Source: Phaeophleospora eucalypticola (lineage: Eukaryota > Ascomycota > Dothideomycetes > Mycosphaerellales > Mycosphaerellaceae). From it: 64,000 nt of DNA. The position numbers and the translations under genes are program-made. Location of the stretch: contig JAKLNG010000002.1 of the NCBI GenBank assembly GCA_022814565.1, positions 310,001-374,000 on the forward strand, given 5' to 3'. Positions 8,800 to 18,777 of this stretch are shown piece after piece; position 1 is the first letter of the stretch; every line of letters starts with the position of its first letter. The notes under the pieces were generated by a model, which saw nothing but the letters and a program-made list of their open reading frames with translations, was not told the origin of the DNA and ran no database searches.

Positions 8800-11700
8800 T
8801 CATGAACTCTTGTCTTCCAGACTCTTCTTGTAGCAGTCGCAGCACAACTGCTTTCCCTTCGCTCTCCGCCTCCGGTTGTTCTCATTGGATGGGTTGTTTC
8901 CTCCGTACCGCCTCGTCTCGTTTCCTGGCTCATGGATCCAGCATCCGTTCTCGTCGTACTTCTCCGGGTCTCCCACGCAGTCGGCGCTCTGACACGGCTT
9001 ACCCTTCTCGTAGTAGCAGAGCTTTGGTGCTTGGTCTTCTGGAGCTTGGTCTTCTGGAGCTTGGTCTTCTGGAGCTTGGTCTTCTGGAGCTTGGTCTTCT
9101 GGAGCTTGGTCTTCTGGTGATCGGTCTGCTGGCGCTCGATCTTCTGGTGCTCGGTCTTCTGGTGCTCGAGCTTCTGGTGCTCGGTCTTCTGGTGCTCGAG
9201 CTTCTGGTGCTCGGTCTTCTGGTGCTCGGTCTTCTGGTGCTCGAGCTTCTGGTGCTCGGTCTTCTGGTGCTCGAGCTTCTGGAGTGCCGGGTCCTTCTGT
9301 CGCGAGAGCTTCCGATGTGAGGAACTTGGCGATCTGCGACTGAAATGCGTCGTTCATGAAGTCGCCGTCTGTGCTGTTGAACTTGGCCGGTTCAGCTCTC
9401 TTCTTGTCGAGGTTCAACGTACGACCACTCGTGTCGTCTGTCGGACGAACATTTCCCTGCTCTGTGCGCCGCTTAGTCTTGACCGAAGGCCTCAAAACCT
9501 TGACCTCGTCTCGATTGGCCAAGCGGCCATGACGATGCTCCCAGTCGACTGTCTTGTCTGTGAACGTATGGCCCGTTGGCTTCGTGAAATCGAAGGCCTT
9601 GTCCTGTCCCGCACCAAACTTGATAGTGCCGAATGCTGGAATTTTGCCTCCGGTGCGAGCAAAGTAGAATCGCTGCGCGGTCGACATGCTCTTCTGTGAA
9701 GCTGAATCCCGGACGAACGGGTTCTGAGCGGTGGCAACGGTCTCAGTCGTGGAGACATGTCGCGGCTTTGGAATTTGGAGATGAGAGTCGGCCTCGTTGT
9801 TCTCGACTTCATGAGCGACGGGCATGTAGGGGAATACAATCTGCATCGGGGGTATGGTCGAGTCGAGCTCGGTATTATCGACTTCATGAGCGACTGGTGC
9901 TTCGGAGAACACGGTCTGCATCGTCGAGATCGCCAAGCTGACCTTGGCATCGACTGGAGCAACAGAGGCCACAGTGTGTATGTTCGACATGGCCAGGCTG
10001 GGTTGGGCATTTTCGGGCAGTTGTCCTTCTGCAATCTCCGCTTGTGGTGGCAGCTCGCCGGTCTCCTGGAAGTGTTGCTGGATCCGCTGCTTCTCGTCCG
10101 GCTGAGCCTTGAGTGACTTGCTGAAGATCTTGAAGCACTCCTCGCGTTCGGTCATGAGGTCCGCCAAGGTTACCATTGTGTAGCACACTGGCAGCTTGCC
10201 TGTAGCGCGGAATAATTTCCAAGATTCGGCATCTGAAGGCTCTTCCTGGTCGTTGACGGGATAGAGCGAAGCTTCAATGTCGTTGTACACGGTCCGGAGT
10301 GCGGCATCCAATTCGCACATCTCTTGGTATGTGACGAGTTTCCAGCACTTGGGCAGTTCGCAGTGCTCTTGGAAGTACTCTGACGCTTGGTCTGCGTTGA
10401 AGAACTCGCCATCTGCTGTGAATATAGCCGAGTCGTGCAGAAGGTCATAGTATACCTTCTTCAGGTTCGCCTTTGACTTTTCGTCGACTTTTCGAAGGTC
10501 CGTCTTCGACTCTTGCTCGGCTTTTACTAGCTTGGCCTTTGACTCCTGCTCAAGCTTCTTCAGCTCTGCCTTCGAGTCCTGCTCAAGCTTCTTCAGCTCT
10601 GCCTTCGACTTCTGCTCGAGCTCGTCCAGCTTTGCCTTTGATGCAGCTTCCGCCTTGTCCATTTTCTCTTTCCATGCATCTTCAGCCTTTTGCAACTGCT
10701 CCTTCGGGCCTTGCTCAGCTTTTTCCAAATCCTTCAGAGCTTGATCGCGCTCGTCTTCCATCCCTTGGTGATCTTTGGAGATCTCCTCAATGGATTCGTT
10801 GACTTCGTCAAGTTTCTTCTGTAGCTTGGAGATTTCCTGCTCATGGTCGCTGATGAGGGTTGCCTTTTCAGATTCAGAACGGGACTTCTCTTGTTCGAGA
10901 TCGTCGTGGAGGCCTTGGATAGTCTTATTCTTCTTGTAGTGCTGGCGATTTGAAGCACTATTGATGCTTTCCAACTCGACCAATCGCTCATTTAGCTCTT
11001 GCACCTCTTGCTTGGTGTCTGCTCGCAACTCGGAAAGCTCGCCCTGGTGGGCGCGGTCCTTCTCAAGCTCTCTCTGGTCACGATCTTCTTGTTCGCGTTG
11101 ATGGCGGGCGCTCAGATCATCCAATTGCTTCGCGCAGTCCTTGAGCTCGTCTGTGAGGCCCAGCAGTTTCCAGTCCCATTCTGCTCCTTGGAGTTGACGT
11201 GCAAGGTTCAGATCATCCAGTTCCTGCGCATGGCATCTCTCCTGATCCTCCAGAGCCAGTCTCTTGGCTTCAGCATTCGCGGTGGCCTGGGCCAACTGGC
11301 GCTCGAGCTCTCGAATTCTTCTCTGCTGGTCATCCCGGTGCGCCAAAGCTTGTCCGCGCCACCGGAGTAAGATGGCGGCGCATGACCACAAAGCGAGCAA
11401 CTCGAGAAAGAAACAGATCAGCTGGGAATGCTTGATCCGAATGTAGTGATCGACGAGGACACGGGTGACCGAGAAGACTGGAACGAGGTATTCTCTGGCT
11501 GCTTTGACTGCCTCGTAGTACTTGGAAGGCAGCAGAAAGTATTCGAGCCAGGGAAAGAGGAGGTCCATGAGGGCGAGGACGCAGGTCGTGAGATCGGGAC
11601 TGCTCTGCGCATGTGTCCGCACATGCGCAGGAGCTTCGGCGGCGGAGGGAGAGGGCGAGGGGACGGGCGAGGTGGTGCAGTGCTCCCAGGTGGGAGCGAG

Positions 11701-12177
11701 GTCGTTCATGCACATGCTTGGCATGTGCGCCGTGGTCGGCGTCATGCGCGCGCTCGTGCTGCCCACCGTAGTCACTTCCACGCCGGGAAATGACTCGGGG
11801 GCGAAGGGCATTGGCGCCGCGTCGCGCTCGTGAAATTTGAAGAAGAGGCCGCCGAGGATGGCGGCGACCCCAAAGGAACCGCCGACTCGGACGCGGTTCG
11901 CCATGGCGTTTGTAGCCATGTCGTAGGCCGACGTCGAGTCGAGGGGGAGGGAGAGGGAGAGGGTGCGCGGATTGTGTTGGTGGTGCAGGAGCTTGTGATG
12001 GTGAGCGTGATGCTGGTGGAAGCGCGTGCGGATGCGTGTGGGTTGTCGTGAAGTTTTGGAAGAACGAAAGCAAAGAGGGGTGTTCAAAAAGAAGACTGCG
12101 GAAGTGCGGCAAGGCGGGAGAAGCCGCAATCGACGCCCGTGATTCTGCCGGAGCATGTGAATGCTGAGCCTGGACAT
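8800..12177 (-). CDS. Large coiled-coil membrane protein with pentapeptide repeat region
   Basis: A single exon of 1125 codons from the ATG at 12177. The ATG at 11919 (residue 87, MATNAMANRVRVG) is an equally plausible start, because the first 86 residues are Arg/His/Ser-rich and look like translated leader. Hydrophobic segments occur near residues 97-112 and 195-275, the latter consistent with two membrane spans (LMDLLFPWLEYFLL; LICFFLELLALW). Residues about 280-590 form a long coiled coil, including a decapeptide repeat of the SKAELKKLEQ type. A disordered stretch follows, then 17 tandem pentapeptides of the APEDR/APEDQ type, and a short Cys-rich tail (CYYEKGKPCQSADC; LCCDCYKK) that might bind metal. 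No enzymatic domain was recognised. It could tether an organelle or act as a scaffold, but that is conjecture. The gene looks lineage-specific. Confidence 0.75.
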   Translation of the reverse strand: MSRLSIHMLRQNHGRRLRLLPPCRTSAVFFLNTPLCFRSSKTSRQPTRIRTRFHQHHAHHHKLLHHQHNPRTLSLSLPLDSTSAYDMATNAMANRVRVGGSFGVAAILGGLFFKFHERDAAPMPFAPESFPGVEVTTVGSTSARMTPTTAHMPSMCMNDLAPTWEHCTTSPVPSPSPSAAEAPAHVRTHAQSSPDLTTCVLALMDLLFPWLEYFLLPSKYYEAVKAAREYLVPVFSVTRVLVDHYIRIKHSQLICFFLELLALWSCAAILLRWRGQALAHRDDQQRRIRELERQLAQATANAEAKRLALEDQERCHAQELDDLNLARQLQGAEWDWKLLGLTDELKDCAKQLDDLSARHQREQEDRDQRELEKDRAHQGELSELRADTKQEVQELNERLVELESINSASNRQHYKKNKTIQGLHDDLEQEKSRSESEKATLISDHEQEISKLQKKLDEVNESIEEISKDHQGMEDERDQALKDLEKAEQGPKEQLQKAEDAWKEKMDKAEAASKAKLDELEQKSKAELKKLEQDSKAELKKLEQESKAKLVKAEQESKTDLRKVDEKSKANLKKVYYDLLHDSAIFTADGEFFNADQASEYFQEHCELPKCWKLVTYQEMCELDAALRTVYNDIEASLYPVNDQEEPSDAESWKLFRATGKLPVCYTMVTLADLMTEREECFKIFSKSLKAQPDEKQRIQQHFQETGELPPQAEIAEGQLPENAQPSLAMSNIHTVASVAPVDAKVSLAISTMQTVFSEAPVAHEVDNTELDSTIPPMQIVFPYMPVAHEVENNEADSHLQIPKPRHVSTTETVATAQNPFVRDSASQKSMSTAQRFYFARTGGKIPAFGTIKFGAGQDKAFDFTKPTGHTFTDKTVDWEHRHGRLANRDEVKVLRPSVKTKRRTEQGNVRPTDDTSGRTLNLDKKRAEPAKFNSTDGDFMNDAFQSQIAKFLTSEALATEGPGTPEARAPEDRAPEARAPEDRAPEDRAPEARAPEDRAPEARAPEDRAPEDRAPADRSPEDQAPEDQAPEDQAPEDQAPEDQAPEDQAPKLCYYEKGKPCQSADCVGDPEKYDENGCWIHEPGNETRRYGGNNPSNENNRRRRAKGKQLCCDCYKKSLEDKSS
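9026..9285 (-). repeat. 15-bp coding minisatellite (17 pentapeptide units)
   Basis: Seventeen consecutive 15-bp units inside the coiled-coil gene encode Ala-Pro-Glu-(Asp/Ala)-(Arg/Gln). There are two blocks: ten units ending in Arg, arranged as a five-unit pattern repeated exactly twice at the protein level, then an APADR unit, and six units ending in Gln. All units keep the reading frame. Confidence 0.95.
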
Positions 12178-13111
12178 AAGGCTTCAGTTCACTTCACCTG
12201 CCAGCTGCTGCGGATTAGCGTATGAAAAGGCTGCTTTCACGCGAGCTCCCATGTGATATCAGAATACTTGCACATGTAATCAAACGAGATCCCAAGCTGA
12301 ACCTGCGATCGCTGGTAGCTCGAAGAGTCCTTGTAAAGTATTCGCGTCTACTTTTGGGCCAACCCGCGGAATCGCTCATGCCTTGCAGGCGTTCTAATTC
12401 TTCTAGTAGTTTTGAAAATCGCGAATCAAGGATCCCGCTTCTGACTTGAGCGCACGATATTGCGGAACCGTTGGTATCCTAGCCGGCATGGCGGTCATGA
12501 TGCTGAAATTTGTCGGAATACGGCCTAGGAACATCCCACGGGGAGGACGTCCCTGGGGCGTAGCCTGGTGCGGCATTTTGGTCTTCTCAGTTCATTGAGT
12601 ATTTTGAAAATCATCCATTGCGATAGTGTATATTTGACGGTGTTTCATGGTATATCGTCGTCCACTTCTTGAAGCATGGTGGTGAGCAGTGCTCGAATGC
12701 ACGAAGGACGCCTACACGGTGTCGAGCGGACCATGCTCTGTGACGGTCTGCGAAAGTACTCCTCTGAGCGTTGCAGCGATTGTCGAGCCCATGATATCGT
12801 CGACATGTGGGCGGCGAAGTCAAGTGCCAGAGATGAGTCCGAGGTGAGGTAAGGTGAGATTGGTGAGGTGAGGTGCGATAGGTCGCGTGAAAGGGGAGGG
12901 CGTAGCCGACCCGATCCGGCTTCGGACCTCCCTGCGTCCCATAGCCGAAGTGACTTCACTTCTTCCCGGCGCCTCTCCAACTCATTATTAATAGAAGAGA
13001 CTTCTTCTCCGCACAAGTTCTATCCTGTTTCTTATTGCTAGCCGTCATCGAAAGCGGTCTTACTTTATTCGACTGAATCAATTGTCTCTTCATTGTCAGA
13101 CAGCAGAAACA
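12178..13111. other. Divergent promoter region, no gene seen
   Basis: About 930 bp between the coiled-coil gene (leftward) and the NTF2-like gene (rightward). A GGTGAG-rich direct-repeat patch lies at about 12837-12880. The open frames here (for example 12645-13016 on the minus strand) show no family features. Confidence 0.5.
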
Positions 13112-13643
13112 ATGAGCCAATACTCCGCGGCAGTGCCAAGCGACGGCCAGGTGAGACCAGAGATCAAAGAGTTCTTTGAGCGCTTCTATGCCGTCTCAGA
13201 CACACCGGACGGCCATGAGAAATATGCCGATATGTTCACCAAAGACGCCAAGCTGATTATGGCATCCAATGGCGTTACTGGCCGTGAGGGTGAGTCGACC
13301 AACGTATGTTCCTTCTTCATAAGACATTGACCAAGGAAAGACATTATCAAGATGCGCCATGGAATGTGGGAGAAGGTTGCCAAGCGCTCTCACAAACCTC
13401 AGCAACTCTACTCTTTTGGTGCCAGTTCGGATGATATCATGCTCTTTGGAACCGTGGATTACGTGTTGAAGGACGGCAAGGGCACCACGGTCGAGTGGGC
13501 TGCCCGGGCACATTTTTCGAAGGCTGAAGGGGAACTCAAAATGGACTATTATCAGGTCTACCTCGTATGTCCTTCCCAACTTCTATTAGATGCTCACGCT
13601 CACCCTTGCTTAGGACACTGCAGCCATGGCTCGAGCGAAGTAG
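13112..13643 (+). CDS. SnoaL-like/NTF2-fold small protein
   Basis: Three exons (13112-13289, 13341-13564, 13614-13643; introns 51 and 49 nt) encode 143 residues. The protein has the single-domain NTF2/SnoaL-like layout common in fungi: an N-terminal helix (EIKEFFERFYAVSDTPDGHE), KYADMFTKDAKLIMASN, the GREDIIKMRHGMWEKVAKR helix, then strands ending in ARAHFSKAEGELKMDYYQVY. The second splice restores the D-I-I-K frame and the third exon adds only DTAAMARAK. Members of this fold act as isomerases, cyclases, dehydratases or binding proteins. Nothing here fixes the substrate, and no biosynthetic partner is adjacent. The start is the ATG at 13112, since the open frame upstream begins only with TTG. 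Confidence 0.85.
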
Positions 13644-13807
13644 AAGACATTATTAGTCCAAGAGAAACTCACTCAAGTAGCAGTTCAGACCTCTCCTAAG
13701 CCCCTGACATTCGCGCAGCTTCTCCTTGAACAGGAGTATGGATATGCAAATCTCGATATCAATAGCAGCATGGCGGCCACTCTCCCATGGGAAACACAAT
13801 TGCTCGC

Positions 13808-15288
13808 TCACGCGTCCTCGTCCCCATCCTCGCTATCGGTGCCTGCTGTATCCGGCGTCTGAGCGGCTAAGTTGCGATTGATAGAACGCCTGTTGTCGAC
13901 AGGGCTTCCCAGCGTGTGAATCGTATCGACTTACTTTGGAGCAATCTCCGCGAAGACGGTGCTGTACATCACGGCTGGCACGAATGAACAAATCATTCGA
14001 CGATAACGTACTTTTCCAGTGGTCGAAGAGCATTTGCTTATTTGTGCTCTGTACTTCGGCGGCCAGGTGCTCGTTCGCAAAGCGCGTCTCGCATTCAAGA
14101 ACCTGCATTGCAAGATTGACGAACTTTGAGCGGACGAACTTGCGCCATGGCTTGGTGGCGTCCTTGTTCGGATGATAGAAGATTGCGCTAAAGTCGATAC
14201 TTCCGCTCTCCCAAGCGAAGCAGAGGTCGCAGATCGTGACTGGCGCCTCATTGAAGTTGGGGTTGAGGTGCTGCTTGCGCGCGCGGCGTGATGCCCAGAT
14301 TTCGACTGCATAGACGACATCTCCGTCGCACAGCGGCTTGCCGTTCTCACGAGAGCGAGCATATTGCCTTGGACCTCTGCACAATGTTTCGAGATCAAGT
14401 CTCTGGCCTCCTTGTAGGAGCCGGTCTTGTCCTCGAAGAGGCCAGCGAGGATGCCCTTGACCTGCTTGTCATCAAGGCCGCCGTAGAAAAAAGTGTATAC
14501 TCCGGCAATGCGTCGGAGTTCATCGTCCTGGCGACGGCCGTAAGATCGCTCGTAGGACCTCGAGGAAATCATAAAATGACTTGTTGAACTTTGCCACCAT
14601 GTGCGGCTCGCGCGCGCCGCTTGATTTTGTCGAATGAATTGTCGACATCTCCATCGCGCAGCGCCTGGCCATTCTCACGAGAGTAAGCATGTTGCCTTAG
14701 CCTGGGGGAAGATTTTTCGAGAGAGTCTGGCTTGCTTCTGCGTATGAGCCGATATCGTCGTCAAAGAGAACGGACAGTACCTCCTTTCCTTGCTTCTCAT
14801 TGATGCATCCGTAGAAGAATGAATGCGCCTCAGCTCCATGTCCTGGCGACGGCCGTAAGAGCGCTCGTACGACTTGGTCATTCCGGCAGCAGCAGAAGGG
14901 GCGCCCATGCGCTGTCGGTCAAATGCTGCCTTCTCTGCCTTGGACAGCGGGTTGCCGTCTGCGTCCTCCAAGACTGTGCCCAGATGGGTAGTTCCTGCCG
15001 TGAGGAGGTTCGTGTTGGCGACCCGGAAGCGGTTCTGGATATTGACCTCTTCTTTCTTCTTCTGCTCAAGCTCGCTCGCCCACTTCGCATCATCCCATTG
15101 CGCCTGAAGATTCAGATCAAATCAGCAATGTCGTTTGATGTCAATCCATACAGCCTACTCATCTGGTGCAACTTCCAATTCTTCACCTTGACTCGAGGCT
15201 TGATGAAGGGGTTCTTGGTCGTAGTTAGAGTCTGCTCTTCTGGTGGCTGGAAAGCTGCGCGGAGAAATTGCTCTGGGTTGAATGCCAT
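13808..15288 (-). pseudogene. Gene of unknown family with internal tandem duplication and frameshift
   Basis: A leftward gene appears to start at the ATG at 15288 (MAFNPEQFLRAAFQPPEEQ). A second exon from 15103 carries WASELEQKKKEEV and then SYERSYGRRQDMELRRI. The last two exons are clear: one ends DLFIRASRDVQHRLRGDCSK at 13935 and the final one, 13808-13858, encodes an acidic tail (TPDTAGTDSEDGDEDA). Between them the segment with SYERSYGRR and FFYGG...KQ...LF is present twice, about 315-328 bp apart and clearly diverged. The upstream copy has lost 13 nt after RRI, which breaks the frame. Around 14340-14400 the downstream copy also changes frame without a convincing intron. I recognise no family. 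It could be a pseudogene, or a working gene whose introns I cannot place. Confidence 0.55.
14290..14876 (-). repeat. Diverged direct duplication of about 320 bp
   Basis: The two copies share GCGACGGCCGTAAGA (14846 and 14531, spacing 315) and CTCACGAGAG (14674 and 14346, spacing 328), plus intervening similarity at both nucleotide and protein level. The 13-bp difference in spacing directly shows an indel between copies. Confidence 0.8.
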
Positions 15289-15645
15289 CTTTGCAGTATT
15301 ACAGCAATTCTTCAGGCTTTGTACAGTGGTTTTTCCTGGTTGGAGATCTCGGATGTTTTGGTGATGCTGTGCTGGTTTGGTTTGTGGTGTGGACTTTGGA
15401 TGCGTTCAGATTGAAGGTCAGAAAGAAATATAGAAAGCTCCAAAGCAATGTATGTGGCATGAGATACATATGCGATCTCCTAAAAAGTGAAGCACGTGCT
15501 AGTCGTCTCCGAGCATTCCATTGGTGTGGCCCCGTCTTCCAGCTCGGACTGTGGCTACCTTGCTAGGAGAGGACCAAATAACCTGGGACTCGCGAATCCT
15601 GAACCCAAGGAGCTTTGTCACATGCCATGGCTGTGCCCTCACATA

Positions 15646-15946
15646 TCAACATGTGGGGCGAGCGCATGCCTGGTATCAGTAAGTCCGACATCAAGGGGTC
15701 CTCAACCCGAATCCGCCTTCGCCGTACAATGCAAGCAGTCATTCCATTGCGGGTGGTAGGAAAGGCAATTCCGACCAGGCACCAGTACGCCGAACATCCT
15801 GTAATTTGCGAGAATCGTGCGCTACCGTCCTGAGTGGTGGCTGGATAAGCAAGAAAGTTGTTGGTTGTCGAAGAGGTTGCAAGCGAGCAGAGGATGGTCG
15901 CAAAAGAAACTCCAGCAGCGATTAGTAGGGCAGGATTGGTCAGCAT
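15646..15946 (-). CDS. Possible small secreted cysteine-containing protein
   Basis: The ATG at 15946 opens a frame starting MLTNPALLIAAGVSFATILC, a plausible signal peptide ending near SLATS. The mature part has ITGCSAYWC and NGMTACI. A consensus-like intron (15670-15727, GTACGG...CTGATACCAG, 58 nt) would lead to a final exon, 15646-15669, encoding ACARPTC and a stop. The result is 80 residues, with cysteines in GCSAYWC, ACI and the C-terminal ACARPTC. Without splicing the frame runs on to 127 residues ending at 15563. No known effector family is recognised. Small size, a signal-like N-terminus and clustered cysteines are typical of fungal secreted effectors, but the call rests on composition alone. 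Confidence 0.35.
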
Positions 15947-16819
15947 TCAAGAAAATCGGGTTGGCATGTCGAAATATCATTCATGGTCGTATGCGTTCAT
16001 CCGCACGTTCGTATGCAAGTATAAGGCTCTAAATACCTTCTACCTAAGACATTAAAGTCATCAAGGTCATAGGGCTCTCCGTATTCCGGGATCCGCAGGT
16101 GAGCCTTCAAGCTTGCATTGCTTTTCGTTCCCAGAAAGGGCCTGAGCCGTTGCTATCCATGCGATTTGGTGTGACCAGTCGAAAGGTGGCCATACAGCAC
16201 GGCCAAGGAGGAGACAAGGGCCTGAAGGTCCACGAGATAGCAAGCTGCGCAAACTCGTCCCACAGCAACTCAACAACCAATAGGATCGACGAATGCTCTG
16301 ATTCGCTGATCTGACTCCTCACTTTTCTCAACCGATACGCTGCAAGCTTGTGCGTTGTACAAACAGACCTCGTGCCGCGCGTGCTTCTGGGCGGTCGGCT
16401 TGTCGCGGGCGATCGTTCAGCCATGCTGATCAGGCTGCGGGGCCTGTACGTATACCTTGACGAGGTATGGTATAATGCAAATTGCTCTCTTCGGGTATCC
16501 GTTCAACAAATCGCAAATGGATGTCAGCCATTAGGCCATGATGTATCCGGATACTCTGTTCCACTCTCGAGGCAAGAGCCGAAAACGGCGCTAGACAAAG
16601 TGTAATCCGAGCTTTGACAACTCTTTCACATGCCATGCGCTATACCATGGCCCTTTCCTTCTGAGCTTCGAGGGAGCCGCTGTATCCTTCGCAAGACTTT
16701 GTTGTTCCAGAGTCGTCTCCCCAGGTGTCCCTCCTGGCGCTATTTGTGCCCCTATCTGTCCCCTTGCCCCCTCTTCTTCCCCTGTGCACCCAGAGCCTCA
16801 TTTCCTCCTTCCTCAGGCT
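15947..16819. other. Intergenic, no gene seen
   Basis: About 870 bp between the putative small secreted protein and the 3' end of RBG1. Open frames on both strands are short and featureless. A pyrimidine-rich stretch occurs just beyond the RBG1 stop (16700-16815). Confidence 0.45.
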
Positions 16820-17923
16820 CTATTTCTTGATGATTGTAAGGATATCTTCATCTGCGAGCTCATGCGAGAGGCCTACGCGTTGAGGCTGATGCTTGACGCT
16901 CTGGCCGTAGACAATAGCAACCTTGAACTGTTCGACGATAGTCTTGTGGATAGCGTTACAGAAGTCCTCAACAGTACAAGCCGTGCTCCTCAAGACAACA
17001 GGGGCTGTGTAGTCGGGTAGCTTGCCCTTGGGCTTCGTGTAGACGCGGCGTAGGTTGAGCTTCTCCCACATTTGCTCTAGCAGCTCGTCGACGTTCCAGC
17101 CGTGCTCGGAGGAGATAGGGCAGGCGTTCGGGATTCGGTAGAGGAGGTCTAGCTCTTCGATACTGATCGAGTCGATCTTGTTCAGGGCGTAGATAACGGG
17201 GATGTAGGAGCGGCTCTTTGCCTCGATAACGTCGATGAGGTCGTCCACAGTCGCGTCGCAGCGAATGGCGATATCGCAGTTGGCCATGCGGTATTCGTTC
17301 ATGACAGCCTTGATCTCGTCGTGGTCGATGTGCGTGAGGTTGACGGTGCTGGTAATGGAGATGCCGCCCTTATCCTTCTTTGTGATCTTGATATTCGGAG
17401 GCTGCTTGTTGATGCGGATACCAAACCCTTCCAGTTCTGTCTCGATGACTCGCTTGTCTGTGAGTGGTTTGTTCACGTCGAGGACGATGAAAATGAGATG
17501 ACATGTCTTGGCCACCGCAATGACCTGCCTACCTCTTCCCTTGCCGTCCTTCGCGCCCTGGATGATACCAGGCAGATCGAGGATTTGGATCTTCGCGCCG
17601 TTGTACATCACCTGACCGGGCACGGTGGTAAGGGTTGTGAACTCGTAGGCGGCTGCTTCGGAGTGCTGGCCGGTCAGGCGTGACATGAGTGTCGATTTGC
17701 CCACAGACGGAAATCCAATGAAGCCGACTGATGCCACACCCGTACGAGCCACGTCGAAGCCGACTCCTCCTCCACCGCCTCCGCCAGAAGGTGTGAGCAG
17801 CTCTTTCTTTAGCTTCGCCAATTTCGCCTTCAATTGTCCCAAGTGAAACGACGTCGCCTTGTTCTTCTGTGTCTTGGCCATCTCGGCCTCGATGTCCTTG
17901 ATCTTGTCCACCGTGGTCGCCAT
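16820..17923 (-). CDS. rbg1: Developmentally regulated GTP-binding protein, Rbg1/DRG1 type
   Basis: A single exon of 367 residues, the usual DRG1 length, from the ATG at 17923. The Obg-class GTPase motifs are all present: GFPSVGKSTLMSRLTG (G1, about 71-86), DLPGIIQGAKDGKGRGRQ (G3), NKIDSISIEE (G4), and a C-terminal TGS domain with GKLPDYTAPVVL and the GQSVKHQPQRVGLSHEL signature. An N-terminal helical DRG extension (KIKDIEAEMAKTQKNKATS) precedes a Gly-rich linker. The family binds ribosomes with a DFRP partner (Tma46 in yeast) and helps translation of difficult stretches in the cytoplasm. The absence of introns and the strong conservation mark it as a housekeeping gene. Confidence 0.97.
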   Translation of the reverse strand: MATTVDKIKDIEAEMAKTQKNKATSFHLGQLKAKLAKLKKELLTPSGGGGGGGVGFDVARTGVASVGFIGFPSVGKSTLMSRLTGQHSEAAAYEFTTLTTVPGQVMYNGAKIQILDLPGIIQGAKDGKGRGRQVIAVAKTCHLIFIVLDVNKPLTDKRVIETELEGFGIRINKQPPNIKITKKDKGGISITSTVNLTHIDHDEIKAVMNEYRMANCDIAIRCDATVDDLIDVIEAKSRSYIPVIYALNKIDSISIEELDLLYRIPNACPISSEHGWNVDELLEQMWEKLNLRRVYTKPKGKLPDYTAPVVLRSTACTVEDFCNAIHKTIVEQFKVAIVYGQSVKHQPQRVGLSHELADEDILTIIKK

Positions 17924-18777
17924 GATGGGCAGATTTCGCGCGGTCTTCGATTCGGACGGCTTTCTGGGGTGCGCGCTTCAATATAAGGCCGCAAAGAGGC
18001 TTGTTCGATGCTGTAGATGACCTGAAGTGGAAAGAGAGTGTTGGTAGGCGCAGAAAGCGATTGCGTGCTCAGTGCGATAACTGTGCCAAGGCGAGCGGAC
18101 TACTGAAAAGAAACGAGTTTACATCACTAGGAGGGGCAAAAAAGAGGGTCTTTTCGAGCGGCCACTCCCGCGCAGCATGCCGACACTTCGCCGGACATCT
18201 GATGTAGTCTCACACCCTCCGCCAAAGCTTATGGCGGCGACTTTGCAAATCTATCCACACCACCACGACGATGAATGGACACCTGCATGTCCCACAAAAC
18301 CTTTTTACACCCCCAGTAGCTGCGATACGACGAATCGCCGTCTCCTGCGCGGCTTGTCGGCTGCATCTCAATCAGAGAGCGCAGCGCTCGGGGTCTCTCT
18401 GCACAATCAGCTCAAACCTATGTTCGGCGATGACGAAAGGGGCCGAATCAGAGCTGCCACTGGCCGCACTTTCCGACACTTTGCGTATCTTAGCTGCCGC
18501 GTATGCTGTGAGGCAGTTTCTACTTATTAATTCCCGCTTGCCCTCCGCTCTGTTTTCCCTCTTTGCCTTTTGTGTTTCCTACACGCACACAACAGCTTTC
18601 CAAATCGTATCTCTTTGCTGGTAAACAAGCAACATCTACAGCCGTTCCAGTTTAAAGAGCACAGGATCCGTCTCTTCGCAGAAATTTCTTCTTTCACCAG
18701 CGACATCGCTATCGCTCGACATTCTTTGTCTCTACAAAAAGGAACCTCACCTCCACTTACAGCCTTTTTGACTCAAA
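17924..18777. other. Divergent promoter of RBG1 and cysteine dioxygenase
   Basis: About 850 bp. The right half becomes strongly pyrimidine-rich with CT tracts just before the cysteine dioxygenase ATG, as is usual for fungal promoters and leaders. No ORF with support. Confidence 0.5.

Noticed and set aside
8802..9320. Plus-strand frame with Leu-Gly-Leu-Leu repeats
   Set aside because: It is the complement of the pentapeptide minisatellite in the coiled-coil gene.
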